Positions 7,502-14,621 of a DNA stretch of 14,621 nt are shown here, piece by piece. The notes beneath the pieces are model-generated. The model was given only the letters and a program-made list of their open reading frames with translations. It made no database searches and was not told the origin of the DNA. The number at the start of each line of letters is the position of its first letter. The first letter of the stretch is position 1. Source of the stretch: an uncultured Lachnospiraceae bacterium (lineage in GTDB: Bacteria; Bacillota; Clostridia; Lachnospirales; Lachnospiraceae); contig CADCQV010000097.1 of NCBI GenBank assembly GCA_902803625.1, forward strand, positions 1 through 14,621. The letters run 5' to 3'. The translations under genes were made by a program, and so were the position numbers.

Positions 7502-8158
7502 ATGAATAAGCTGCTTTCACCCTCTATTCTGTCGGCGGATTTCAACATCCTGGGAAGCAATATTGAATGTGTTGAAAGAGAAGGGGCTGATTATCTTCAT
7601 ATAGACGTTATGGACGGCAGCTTTGTACCCAGTATTTCCTTCGGGATGCCGGTCATAAAGTCCATTAGAGGGAAGAGCAGCCTTTTTTTTGATGTGCATC
7701 TTATGATAGTAGATCCGGTTCGGTATATTAAGGAGTTTTCCGCTTGCGGTGCAGACGGCATTACCTTCCATCTGGAGGCTGACAGGGATCCGGAGCGTAC
7801 CATAGGACTCATTCATTCAGAGGGAAAGAAGGCAGGTATCGCCATAAATCCCGAGACTCCTTTAGAGGAGCTTAAGGATGATATCATAGAGAAAGCGGAT
7901 ATGGTGCTTATTATGACGGTTCATCCCGGGTTCGGAGGGCAGAGCTATATCGGGGAGTGCACCGAAAAGATAAGGGAGCTTAGGAAACGTGCTGAAAAGC
8001 TGAAGCCGGAGCTTAATATAGAGGTGGACGGGGGAATAAACAAAGAAACCATACACACCGTCCTTGATGCCGGTGCAAATGTGATAGTTATGGGCTCTGC
8101 CGTTTTCGGCGGAGATATTGCGGAAAATATGAGGTATTATAAGAAGGTGCTCAGATGA
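7502..8158 (+). CDS. rpe: Ribulose-phosphate 3-epimerase
   Basis: Interconverts ribulose 5-phosphate and xylulose 5-phosphate in the pentose phosphate pathway; 218 aa TIM barrel of normal length. The metal and acid/base residues are present: His33 and Asp35 (HIDVMDG), His66 (FDVHLM) and Asp176 (EVDGGI). SPSILSAD opens the protein. The phosphate-binding VHPGFGGQ and VMGSAVF are intact. The ATG at 7502 matches the family start. The best SD, AGGAG (7480-7484), is 17 bases upstream inside the end of rsgA, which is longer than usual. An in-frame ATG at 7463 would place that site inside the coding sequence. Translation may therefore depend on ribosomes finishing rsgA. It overlaps the next gene by 4 bases (ATGA). 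Confidence 0.95.
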   Translation: MNKLLSPSILSADFNILGSNIECVEREGADYLHIDVMDGSFVPSISFGMPVIKSIRGKSSLFFDVHLMIVDPVRYIKEFSACGADGITFHLEADRDPERTIGLIHSEGKKAGIAINPETPLEELKDDIIEKADMVLIMTVHPGFGGQSYIGECTEKIRELRKRAEKLKPELNIEVDGGINKETIHTVLDAGANVIVMGSAVFGGDIAENMRYYKKVLR

Positions 8159-9717
8159 AGAAGGCGCTTATAATCGGTGCCGGGCCTGCGGGTCTTACGG
8201 CAGCATATGAGCTTTTGAAAAGAGGCGGTGGGGAATACAGCGTAACCGTCCTTGAAGAGAGCACTGATATGGGCGGTATCTCGAAAACCGTAAATTACAA
8301 GGGAAACCGCATGGATATGGGCGGGCACCGCTTTTTTTCGAAGGTTGAAAGGGTCAACAGCTGGTGGGAGAATATGCTTCCGATGCAGGGGGCTCCCGCC
8401 TACGACGATATTATCCTGGGTAACAGGAAAAAGCTTAAAAAGGGTGGACCCGATCCCGAAAAGGAAGACAGGGTTATGCTTAACCGTAACCGGGTTTCCA
8501 GGATCCTCTTTAATTCCAGGTTTTTTGATTATCCCATAAGCTTAAAGCCCGAAACCTTTATAAATATGGGTTTCTTAACCACACTTCAGGTTGGATTTTC
8601 CTATCTGTTCTCCCTTCTCCACAAGAGACCGGAAAGATCTTTGGAGGACTTCTATATCAACCGTTTCGGGAAAAAGCTCTATTCGATGTTTTTCGAGCAT
8701 TATACGGAAAATCTCTGGGGAAGGCATCCAAGGGACATAGATCCGAGCTGGGGTGCCCAGAGGGTGAAGGGCCTTTCCATTGTAGCGATCATAAAGGATG
8801 TATTTTCAAAGCTGCTTCCGGGAAGCGGAAACCGCCATGTTGAAACATCCCTTATCGAGTCCTTTTCCTACCCGAAGCTCGGTCCCGGAGAGCTCTGGGA
8901 CGTGACCGCATCCGAAATAGAGGCAATGGGCGGGGAGATAATAAGGGAGGCCAGGGCAACTGCCGTAAAGACAGATGCCGCCATGGGTCTTATTAAGGGT
9001 GTGACATACGTAAAGAACGGTACGGAACACTATCTCGAGGCTGATTATCTGATATCCTCCATGCCAATAAAGGATCTGGTGGAGGGTATGAATGATGTCC
9101 CGAGAGGAATACAGGAAATAGCCTCGGACCTGCCCTACAGGGATTATATGACCTTAGGGATACTGGTTCCGAAGATAAACTTAAAAAACGAGACGAGGAT
9201 ACGCACGGTTTCCGATATCGTGCCGGACAACTGGGTCTATGTACATGAGAGAAGCGTAAAGCTCGGGCGCTTCCAGATCTACAACAACTGGTCGCCTTAC
9301 CTTGTTAAGGATCTGAAGAATACTTTATGGATAGGGCTTGAATACTTTGCCAACGAAGGAGACAGGCTGTGGAGCTTAAGCGATGATAAGTTTACACGCT
9401 TTGCGGTCTCCGAGGTTGTGAAAATGGGACTTATTGATTCTCCCGATGATGTTATCGACAGCCATGTGGAGAGGGTAAAAAAGGCATATCCCGCATATTT
9501 TGACAGCTATGATAGAATAGATGAAGTGGTGTCATTCCTTAACGGCTTTACCAATCTTTTCTGTGTAGGAAGGAACGGACAGCACAGATACAATAATATC
9601 GACCATTCCATGATGACCTCCTTCCTTACGGTGGACAGTATCCTTCAGGGAAAGACCGACAAGAGGGATATATGGAATGTAAACACTGAAAAAGAGTATC
9701 ACGAGAATAAAAAGTAA
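8155..9717 (+). CDS. FAD/NAD(P)-dependent oxidoreductase, amine-oxidase / UDP-galactopyranose-mutase-like
   Basis: Flavoprotein of 520 aa. The N-terminal Rossmann dinucleotide motif is GAGPAG (residues 8-13), followed by the acidic FAD-ribose contact (VTVLEES) and [16 protein letters not shown]. The C-terminal FAD-closing segment is [15 protein letters not shown]. The middle part ([15 protein letters not shown]...[14 protein letters not shown]) resembles UDP-galactopyranose mutase and the COG1232 protoporphyrinogen-oxidase-like group. The substrate cannot be told from sequence. Relatives I recall lie near surface-polysaccharide or lipid-linked sugar genes, so an envelope-sugar role is a guess. 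No signal peptide is visible, so it is probably cytosolic. The start codon overlaps the rpe stop (ATGA), and gpmI follows 16 bases later, so it belongs to this operon. Confidence 0.8.
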   Translation: MKKALIIGAGPAGLTAAYELLKRGGGEYSVTVLEESTDMGGISKTVNYKGNRMDMGGHRFFSKVERVNSWWENMLPMQGAPAYDDIILGNRKKLKKGGPDPEKEDRVMLNRNRVSRILFNSRFFDYPISLKPETFINMGFLTTLQVGFSYLFSLLHKRPERSLEDFYINRFGKKLYSMFFEHYTENLWGRHPRDIDPSWGAQRVKGLSIVAIIKDVFSKLLPGSGNRHVETSLIESFSYPKLGPGELWDVTASEIEAMGGEIIREARATAVKTDAAMGLIKGVTYVKNGTEHYLEADYLISSMPIKDLVEGMNDVPRGIQEIASDLPYRDYMTLGILVPKINLKNETRIRTVSDIVPDNWVYVHERSVKLGRFQIYNNWSPYLVKDLKNTLWIGLEYFANEGDRLWSLSDDKFTRFAVSEVVKMGLIDSPDDVIDSHVERVKKAYPAYFDSYDRIDEVVSFLNGFTNLFCVGRNGQHRYNNIDHSMMTSFLTVDSILQGKTDKRDIWNVNTEKEYHENKK

Positions 9718-9733
9718 GAAAGGAATTTTAATT

Positions 9734-11278
9734 ATGGCTAAAAAACCTGCAGTTCTTCTGATAATGGACGGCTTCGGCTTAAATGAAAACCACGAGCACA
9801 ATGCGGTTTACGCAGCGAAAACACCTGTTATCGATAACCTTATGAAGGAGTATCCCTTTGTAAAGGGCTACGCCAGCGGTCTGGCTGTCGGACTTCCCGA
9901 CGGACAGATGGGAAATTCCGAGGTTGGTCATATGAATATGGGAGCCGGAAGGATCATCTATCAGGAGCTCACCCGCATAACGAAGGAGATCGAGGACGGC
10001 GACTTCTTTAAAAATGAAGCACTGTTAAAGGCTGTGGAGAATGTGAAAAAGAATGATTCCAGCCTCCACTGCTACGGGCTAGTATCCCCCGGCGGTGGTC
10101 ACAGCCACGATACGCATATTTACGGTCTTCTGGAGCTTGCAAAGAGAGAGGGATTAAAGAAGGTCTACGTTCACTGCTTCCTTGACGGCCGTGATACGCC
10201 TCCCGCATCGGGCAAGGAATATGTGGAAAATCTCGAGAAGAAGATGGCGGAGATCGGAGTCGGCGAGGTGGCATCAGTTCACGGCAGATATTACGCTATG
10301 GACAGGGATAATAATTATGACAGGGTTCAGAAGTCCTACATCGCGCTGACCCAGGGTATAGGCGAGGAAGCGGAGTCGGCTACGGAGGGTATCCAGGCTT
10401 CTTATGACAAGGATATCACGGATGAGTTTGTTGTTCCCTTTGTGGTAAAGAAGGACGGAAAGCCCATTGCCACCATTAATGACGGCGATTCCATAATCTT
10501 CTACAATTTCAGGCCTGACAGGGCAAGGGAGATAACCCACTGCTTCTGCGATGATGAATTTGACAAGTTTGACAGGGGACCGAGGAAAAAGGTTACCTAT
10601 GTCTGCTTCACCGACTACGATCCCCTGATAAAGAATAAGGAGATCGCTTTCAAGAAGCAGGAAATAAACAATACCTTCGGAGAGTATCTGGCGTCTCTCG
10701 GAATGAAGCAGTGCCGTATAGCGGAGACAGAGAAGTATGCCCACGTGACCTTCTTCTTTAACGGAGGTGTGGAAAAGCCGAACCCGGGAGAGGACAGAGT
10801 CCTCGTTAACAGCCCGAAGGATGTGGCAACCTATGACCTGAAGCCCCAGATGAGCGCTCCCGGCGTATGTGAAAAGCTGGTGGAAGCGATAAAATCGGGG
10901 AAATATGATGTGATCATCATAAACTTCGCAAATCCCGACATGGTTGGACATACAGGAGTTGAAAGCGCCGCCATTAAAGCCATCGAGACCGTTGATACCT
11001 GTGTCGGAAAGGCGGTGGACGCGGTTAAGGAGATGGACGGAGTGATGTTTATCTGCGCAGATCACGGAAATGCGGAGCAGATGATAGATTACGAAACAGG
11101 AGAGCCATATACAGCTCATACCACCAACCCCGTACCCTTCATACTGGTCAATTATGATGAAGGCTACGGACTCAAGGAGGGCGGCAAGCTCTGCGATATC
11201 GTTCCCACCCTGATCGAGTGTATGGGCCTTGAAAAGCCTGCGGAAATGACAGGTGAATCGCTTTTGATTAAAAAATAA
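9734..11278 (+). CDS. gpmI: 2,3-bisphosphoglycerate-independent phosphoglycerate mutase
   Basis: Interconverts 3- and 2-phosphoglycerate in glycolysis, using two Mn ions and a phosphoserine intermediate; 514 aa, full length. Alkaline-phosphatase-fold metal sites are visible: Asp12 (IMDGFG), nucleophile Ser62 in GNSEVGH, Asp402 and His406 (NPDMVGH), and Asp443-His444 (ADHGNAEQ). The substrate-binding phosphotransferase domain includes HSHDTHIYGL, CFLDGRDTPP and RYYAMDRDNNYDR. The ATG at 9734 has AAAGGA (9719-9724) nine bases upstream. It appears to end the long operon, since about 150 bases without a gene and a new promoter follow. No convincing terminator hairpin is visible behind it. Confidence 0.97.
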   Translation: MAKKPAVLLIMDGFGLNENHEHNAVYAAKTPVIDNLMKEYPFVKGYASGLAVGLPDGQMGNSEVGHMNMGAGRIIYQELTRITKEIEDGDFFKNEALLKAVENVKKNDSSLHCYGLVSPGGGHSHDTHIYGLLELAKREGLKKVYVHCFLDGRDTPPASGKEYVENLEKKMAEIGVGEVASVHGRYYAMDRDNNYDRVQKSYIALTQGIGEEAESATEGIQASYDKDITDEFVVPFVVKKDGKPIATINDGDSIIFYNFRPDRAREITHCFCDDEFDKFDRGPRKKVTYVCFTDYDPLIKNKEIAFKKQEINNTFGEYLASLGMKQCRIAETEKYAHVTFFFNGGVEKPNPGEDRVLVNSPKDVATYDLKPQMSAPGVCEKLVEAIKSGKYDVIIINFANPDMVGHTGVESAAIKAIETVDTCVGKAVDAVKEMDGVMFICADHGNAEQMIDYETGEPYTAHTTNPVPFILVNYDEGYGLKEGGKLCDIVPTLIECMGLEKPAEMTGESLLIKK

Positions 11279-11340
11279 CAGCTGCAACCTGATTTCATAT
11301 TGATAAGATGTTTATTACAGTGATGGACACGGATTGCCTA

Positions 11341-11372
11341 TTGCGTTTTAAGACGATTTATGATAGTATAAT
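11341..11372 (+). promoter_or_regulatory. Putative sigma-A promoter for secG
   Basis: A consensus -10 box TATAAT lies at 11367-11372, with a second near-match TATGAT at 11359-11364. The -35 side is weak: TTGCGT (11341-11346) is 20 bases from TATAAT, and TTGCCT (11334-11339) is 19 bases from TATGAT. A leader of about 50 bases would precede secG. The rest of the 151-base gap (11279-11429) shows no other clear signal and no gene. Confidence 0.5.
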
Positions 11373-11429
11373 CGGGCTTGCGAAAAACAGGCTTCTTTTT
11401 AGCGTAGTTTCAGTTAGGAGTAATATAAA

Positions 11430-11660
11430 ATGAGAGTATTTGTTTCCATTATATTTATGCTTGTCTGTGTGGGCCTTACCGCAATAGTGCTTCTGCAGGA
11501 AGGAAAGAGCGCAGGTCTCGGAGCTATCCAGGGCGCTGCGGATACATATTGGGGAAAGAATAAGGGACATTCCATGGAAGGGATGCTGATAAAGATAACC
11601 AGAGTGCTGGCTGTTCTTTTCTTCGTTTTATCGGTAGTTCTGAACATGAAGTTCTTCTGA
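11430..11660 (+). CDS. secG: Preprotein translocase subunit SecG
   Basis: Small accessory subunit of the SecYEG channel, stimulating SecA-driven protein export; 76 aa, normal for Firmicutes. It has two hydrophobic helices, at about residues 2-22 and 53-74. They are joined by a cytoplasmic loop with the family's LLQEGKSAGLGAIQGAADTYWGKNK block. The ATG at 11430 has AGGAG (11416-11420) nine bases upstream. The gene has its own putative promoter and is followed by an intrinsic terminator, so it may be transcribed mainly alone, although a secG-rnr-smpB order is common in Firmicutes. Confidence 0.95.
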   Translation: MRVFVSIIFMLVCVGLTAIVLLQEGKSAGLGAIQGAADTYWGKNKGHSMEGMLIKITRVLAVLFFVLSVVLNMKFF

Positions 11661-11700
11661 TAAAACCGGATCCCGGAAAACATTTTCCAGAATGCTTTTT

Positions 11701-11733
11701 ACCCCGCCCGTTAATTACAGGCGGGGTTTTTAT
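11701..11733 (+). terminator. Rho-independent terminator after secG
   Basis: An 8-bp stem, ACCCCGCC (11701-11708) with GGCGGGGT (11720-11727), an 11-base loop, and a run of five T (11727-11731) followed by ATT. The stem is very GC-rich and has no mismatch. Upstream, GGAAAACATTTTCC (11675-11688) could form a second small hairpin. The terminator ends only 6 bases before the rnr start codon. Confidence 0.9.
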
Positions 11734-11739
11734 TAAACT

Positions 11740-13959
11740 ATGACTGATAATAAGCTGTTTGAAAACCGAAAAGCCATGATCCTTGAATTTATGGAGAGTG
11801 ATCTTTATAAACCGATGAGGATAAAGGATATGGCAGAACTGATGCTGGTTCCGAAGAATGAACGCAGTGACTTCAAAGCCATAATAGACTCGCTGGCGAA
11901 TGATGGAGATATCATCATAAGCCGCCGCGGGTTATTAAAGCTTTCACCTCCGAAGCTTATTGGAACCTTTGAAGCCCATGCCGGAGGCTTCGGCTTTGTC
12001 ATAGTCGAGAACCGTGACAAGGATATTTTTATAAGGAGTGACGATACTCTCGGGGCCATGAACGGTGATACGGTGGAAGTCCGGATAGAAAGGAAACGGC
12101 GCAGACCGGAGGGTATTATAGTTAACATAATATCAAGAGCGGTAACCGATGTTGTGGGAACGTACGAATCGGCCGGTAAAATGGGTTCATACGGCTTCGT
12201 AATACCCGATGACAATAAAATAACTGATGATATATTTATTCCCTCTGACAGCCGGATGTCTGTTCCGGACGGAATGAAGGTTGTAGTCCACATTGAGAAA
12301 TACGGAGACCGGTTTCATAACTGTGAAGGCAGGATAACCGAGCTTATCGGTATGAAGGATGATCCCGGAGTCGATATCGAATCGGTGATAAGGTCATATG
12401 GACTTCCCGGGGAATTTGAGCAGAATGTCCTAAAACAGGCTGATAACGTGGCAAAGCCCGTGTCGGATGCCGATATGGCAGGAAGACGTGATCTAAGGGG
12501 GCTTTTAACCGTTACGATAGACGGAGAGGATGCGAGGGATCTCGATGATGCCGTAAGCCTTTCAATAGATGAAGACGGGAATTTTGACCTTGGAGTGCAT
12601 ATTGCAGATGTGGCTAATTATGTTCAGGAAAATTCAGCTCTTGACCGGGAGGCTTTTGAACGGGGCACAAGCGTGTATTTTCCGGACAGAGTTATCCCTA
12701 TGCTTCCTGTTGCCCTTTCAAACGGATGCTGTTCCCTGAATGAGAGGGAGGACAGACTGACTCTTTCCTGTCTTATGAAGCTTGACGGAAAGGGGAGGGT
12801 GATACAGTCAGATATCTGCGAAAGTGTGATAAATTCCGACCGCAGAATGTCATACAATGAGGTAAAGGATCTCCTTCTTGGGACGGCTTCGGAGGAGCTG
12901 AAGGAAGAATGCGCCTTTCTCCTGCCAATGTTTAAGGATATGGAAAGGCTTTCCGCCATACTGATATCCATGCGGAAAAAAAGGGGAGCCATTGATTTTG
13001 ACTTTCCGGAAACAAAGGTTATTCTGGATGAAAGAGGACGGGTGGACAGACTGGAGCCGAGACTCTCAAATGTCGCCACAAGGATGATAGAGAGCTTCAT
13101 GCTCGCTGCAAATGAGACGGTTGCTGAATACTCCTGTTTTCAGGAGCTTCCCTTTGTTTATAGGACACATGAGGAGCCTGATCCCGAGAAAATAAAAGCC
13201 TTAAGGGATTTTGTGATTAACCTTGGTTTTTCAATGAAGATAAGCCGTGACGGCATACATCCGAAGGAAATACAGAAGCTTTTAAGCAGCATTGAAGGAG
13301 CGCCGGAGGAAGGCCTTATCGCAAGGATGACACTTCGCTCCATGAGACAGGCAAAATATACTACCGAAGCGGTCGGGCATTTCGGGCTGGCGGATAAGTA
13401 TTACTGTCACTTTACGTCGCCTATCAGACGTTATCCGGATCTTCAGATACACAGGATACTGAAGGATATGCTGAGAGGGCGTATGAACGGTGTCAGGATA
13501 TCCCATTATGATGCGATTCTTTCTAAGGTCTCGCTGCAGTCAAGCCAAAGGGAGAGAAGAGCCGATGAGGCGGAACGGGATGTGGAAAAGCTGAAAAAAG
13601 TGGAATACATGCTTGACCACGTAGGAGATGAATATGAGGGTGTGATCTCAGGGGTTACTTCCCATGGGATATATGTGGAGCTTCCCGATACCGTTGAGGG
13701 TATGGTACGAATAAATGACATTCCCGATGACTTTTATGTTTTTAATGAGATAATGATGGAGGTCAGGGGAAAGAACACGGGCAGGAGCTTCAGAATGGGT
13801 GATGCGGTAAAAGTAAAGGTTCTGTCTGCCGATAAAGATATGAGGACTATAGATTTTGCCCTGATAACGGATGAGCGGGAAGCAGGTAATACAGAGAAAA
13901 AGAGAGAGAAGAAAAATGCCATCAAAAAAGAACGAAGGAAAAAAGCTTATAGCAAATAA
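11740..13959 (+). CDS. rnr: Ribonuclease R (3'-5' exoribonuclease)
   Basis: Processive hydrolytic 3'-5' exoribonuclease of the RNase II/RNB family that degrades structured RNA, including rRNA and mRNA freed by tmRNA; 739 aa. Domains in order: winged-helix N-terminus (1-70), cold-shock domains at about 73-132 (GTFEAHAGGFGFV) and 138-205 (GTYESAGKMGSYGFV), the RNB catalytic domain (about 248-575), an S1 domain (about 629-706) and a Lys/Arg-rich tail (about 715-739). Mg-binding aspartates in IDGEDARDLDD are Asp261, Asp267, Asp269 and Asp270. The ATG at 11740 is the first possible start, as an in-frame TAA sits at 11734. It has no normal SD, and later in-frame ATGs (11776, 11791) have none either. 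It overlaps smpB by 44 bases; the two proteins act together in trans-translation. Confidence 0.95.
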   Translation: MTDNKLFENRKAMILEFMESDLYKPMRIKDMAELMLVPKNERSDFKAIIDSLANDGDIIISRRGLLKLSPPKLIGTFEAHAGGFGFVIVENRDKDIFIRSDDTLGAMNGDTVEVRIERKRRRPEGIIVNIISRAVTDVVGTYESAGKMGSYGFVIPDDNKITDDIFIPSDSRMSVPDGMKVVVHIEKYGDRFHNCEGRITELIGMKDDPGVDIESVIRSYGLPGEFEQNVLKQADNVAKPVSDADMAGRRDLRGLLTVTIDGEDARDLDDAVSLSIDEDGNFDLGVHIADVANYVQENSALDREAFERGTSVYFPDRVIPMLPVALSNGCCSLNEREDRLTLSCLMKLDGKGRVIQSDICESVINSDRRMSYNEVKDLLLGTASEELKEECAFLLPMFKDMERLSAILISMRKKRGAIDFDFPETKVILDERGRVDRLEPRLSNVATRMIESFMLAANETVAEYSCFQELPFVYRTHEEPDPEKIKALRDFVINLGFSMKISRDGIHPKEIQKLLSSIEGAPEEGLIARMTLRSMRQAKYTTEAVGHFGLADKYYCHFTSPIRRYPDLQIHRILKDMLRGRMNGVRISHYDAILSKVSLQSSQRERRADEAERDVEKLKKVEYMLDHVGDEYEGVISGVTSHGIYVELPDTVEGMVRINDIPDDFYVFNEIMMEVRGKNTGRSFRMGDAVKVKVLSADKDMRTIDFALITDEREAGNTEKKREKKNAIKKERRKKAYSK

Positions 13960-14389
13960 TAAAAAGGCTTTCCACGATTATTTTGTGGAAGAGCAGCTGG
14001 AAACCGGCATAGAGCTTTTCGGAACCGAGGTAAAATCAATAAGGGCAGGGCACTGCAGCATAAAGGAAGCCTATGTATTTGTGCGCCATGGAGAGCTGTT
14101 TATTGAGGGAATGAATATTTCTCCCTATGAAAAGGGTAATATCTTCAATAAGGATCCCTTAAGAACAAGGCGGCTACTCGCACATAAAAAGGAGATACTA
14201 AGGCTTGACCAAAAGCTAAAGGAGAAGGGCTACACCCTGGTTCCTCTGGAGGTTTACTTTAAGGAAGGAAAGGTTAAGGTAAATATAGGCCTCGCCAAAG
14301 GAAAGAAGCTCTATGATAAGAGAGAGAGCATCGCAAAGAAGGATGCAAAGCGCGAGGCGGAGAGGGAGTTCAAGGCTTCCTTCAGATAA
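13916..14389 (+). CDS. smpB: SsrA-binding protein SmpB
   Basis: Binds tmRNA and fits it into stalled ribosomes for trans-translation; 157 aa, normal length. Conserved blocks are KKLIANNKKAFHDYF at the N-terminus, GTEVKSIRAG, NISPYEKGN, DPLRTRRLLAHKKEI and the basic C-terminal tail GKKLYDKRESIAKKDAKRE, which enters the mRNA channel in known structures. I chose the ATG at 13916 (MPSKKNEGKK). An upstream in-frame ATG at 13871 would add 15 residues deep inside rnr. The site before 13916 is only a purine-rich AGAGAGAAGA stretch. The start lies 44 bases inside rnr, so the overlap also encodes the RNase R basic tail. The ssrA gene, often next to smpB, is not seen in the remaining 232 bases. Confidence 0.96.
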   Translation: MPSKKNEGKKLIANNKKAFHDYFVEEQLETGIELFGTEVKSIRAGHCSIKEAYVFVRHGELFIEGMNISPYEKGNIFNKDPLRTRRLLAHKKEILRLDQKLKEKGYTLVPLEVYFKEGKVKVNIGLAKGKKLYDKRESIAKKDAKREAEREFKASFR

Positions 14390-14405
14390 AGCCACGGGAA
14401 CTGCT

Positions 14406-14441
14406 TGCCATCCGGTTTGCCATCCGGTTTGTCATCCGGTT
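14406..14441 (+). repeat. 12-bp direct tandem repeat, three copies
   Basis: Units TGYCATCCGGTT start at 14406, 14418 and 14430. The first two have TGCC and the third TGTC. The third unit's GTCATCC equals the opening of the repeat element that begins at 14443, so the array again consists of copies of the element tip. It is non-coding and lies 16 bases after the smpB stop. Confidence 0.85.
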
Positions 14442-14442
14442 T

Positions 14443-14471
14443 GTCATCCTGAGCGTTAGCGAAGGATCTTT
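14443..14471 (+). repeat. Half copy of the REP/MITE-like element
   Basis: The 29-base sequence begins GTCATCCTGAGCG and ends GCGAAGGATCTTT. It matches the left arm at 2159-2187 apart from a few substitutions (TCC for TTC, TTA for AAG, AGG for AGA). No complementary right arm is present nearby, so this is a solo or degraded copy. The same family therefore occurs twice in about 12 kb. Confidence 0.8.
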
Positions 14472-14496
14472 ATATAGCGAATGATCTTAATATAGC
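14457..14496 (+). repeat. 18-bp direct tandem repeat, 2.2 copies
   Basis: Unit one (14457-14474) begins TAGCGAAGGATCTT and unit two (14475-14492) begins TAGCGAATGATCTT; TAGC follows at 14493. The units differ at two positions. The first unit overlaps the inner end of the half element, so this side of the element is tandemly copied too. Confidence 0.8.
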
Positions 14497-14535
14497 AGGC
14501 TGTTGACTCGCGAAGCGCCCAACACGTGAATATTT

Positions 14536-14564
14536 TTGCAGACCGAGCCAATATGTTGTATGAT
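14536..14564 (+). promoter_or_regulatory. Sigma-A promoter before the last gene
   Basis: The -35 box TTGCAG (14536-14541) and the -10 box TATGAT (14559-14564) are separated by exactly 17 bases. Each differs from consensus by two bases or fewer. Transcription would start near 14571, giving a leader of roughly 38 bases before the ATG at 14609. It lies just downstream of the repeats, so the downstream gene is probably not part of the rnr-smpB transcript. Confidence 0.75.
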
Positions 14565-14608
14565 ATACGCGAAATCTATAGTTAATCCCTTGATCGGAGG
14601 AATGTGTT

Positions 14609-14621
14609 ATGCCAAGTATTA
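14609..14621 (+). CDS. Start of an unidentified gene (cut by window end)
   Basis: An ATG with GGAGG (14596-14600) eight bases upstream, preceded by a good promoter. Only four codons (Met-Pro-Ser-Ile) are visible, so no function can be given. Support comes entirely from the promoter and ribosome binding site. Confidence 0.65.

Noticed and set aside
10274..11287. Long minus-strand reading frame (337 codons) opposite gpmI
   Set aside because: It is a shadow of a highly conserved gpmI, with Cys/His/Leu-rich composition unlike a real protein and no ribosome binding site.
11300..11328. TTGATA (11300-11305) as the secG -35 box
   Set aside because: No -10-like sequence is found at suitable spacing; the TATAAT at 11367 is too far away.
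14503..14531. TTGACT (14503-14508) as a further -35 box
   Set aside because: No acceptable -10 lies at 16-18 bases (GTGAAT at 17), and a much better promoter is present at 14536-14564.
14390..14608. ssrA (tmRNA) gene after smpB
   Set aside because: No tmRNA 5' end or tag-coding sequence is recognisable; the space holds repeats and a promoter.

Overview
The window reads as a housekeeping region of a Clostridia-type Firmicute, most likely a Lachnospiraceae member. This is inferred from gene order, the PASTA-kinase cassette, good AGGAG-type ribosome binding sites, and codon use rich in AGG/AGA (Arg) and ATA (Ile) at moderate GC. No sequence search was possible. Every recognisable gene is on the + strand. 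I see no phage, transposase, CRISPR or defence genes, and no tRNA or rRNA.

Region 1 (1-2086) holds a YugP-type membrane zinc metallopeptidase and rsmB (16S rRNA m5C methyltransferase), overlapping by 8 bases. Region 2 (2087-2324) is a gene-free 238-base gap. It is filled by a REP/MITE-like inverted repeat with a short tandem array on each side. Region 3 (2325-11278) is one tightly packed run: rlmN, prpC (PP2C phosphatase), prkC (PASTA Ser/Thr kinase), rsgA, rpe, an FAD-dependent oxidoreductase and gpmI. Three junctions in regions 1 and 3 are overlaps typical of translational coupling. Region 4 (11279-14389) has a putative promoter, secG, a strong intrinsic terminator, then rnr and smpB overlapping by 44 bases. 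Region 5 (14390-14621) holds a second, degenerate copy of the same repeat family, again bordered by tandem arrays. It ends with a strong sigma-A-type promoter and the first codons of a further gene.

The genes join ribosome maturation (rsmB, rlmN, rsgA), reversible Ser/Thr phosphorylation tied to cell-wall sensing (prpC/prkC), central carbon metabolism (rpe, gpmI), protein export (secG), and RNA decay plus ribosome rescue (rnr/smpB).

No clearly new protein system is visible. The least ordinary features are the repeats with tandemly amplified tips, the terminator placed directly before an rnr start that lacks a Shine-Dalgarno (SD) sequence, and an FAD oxidoreductase translationally coupled to rpe.
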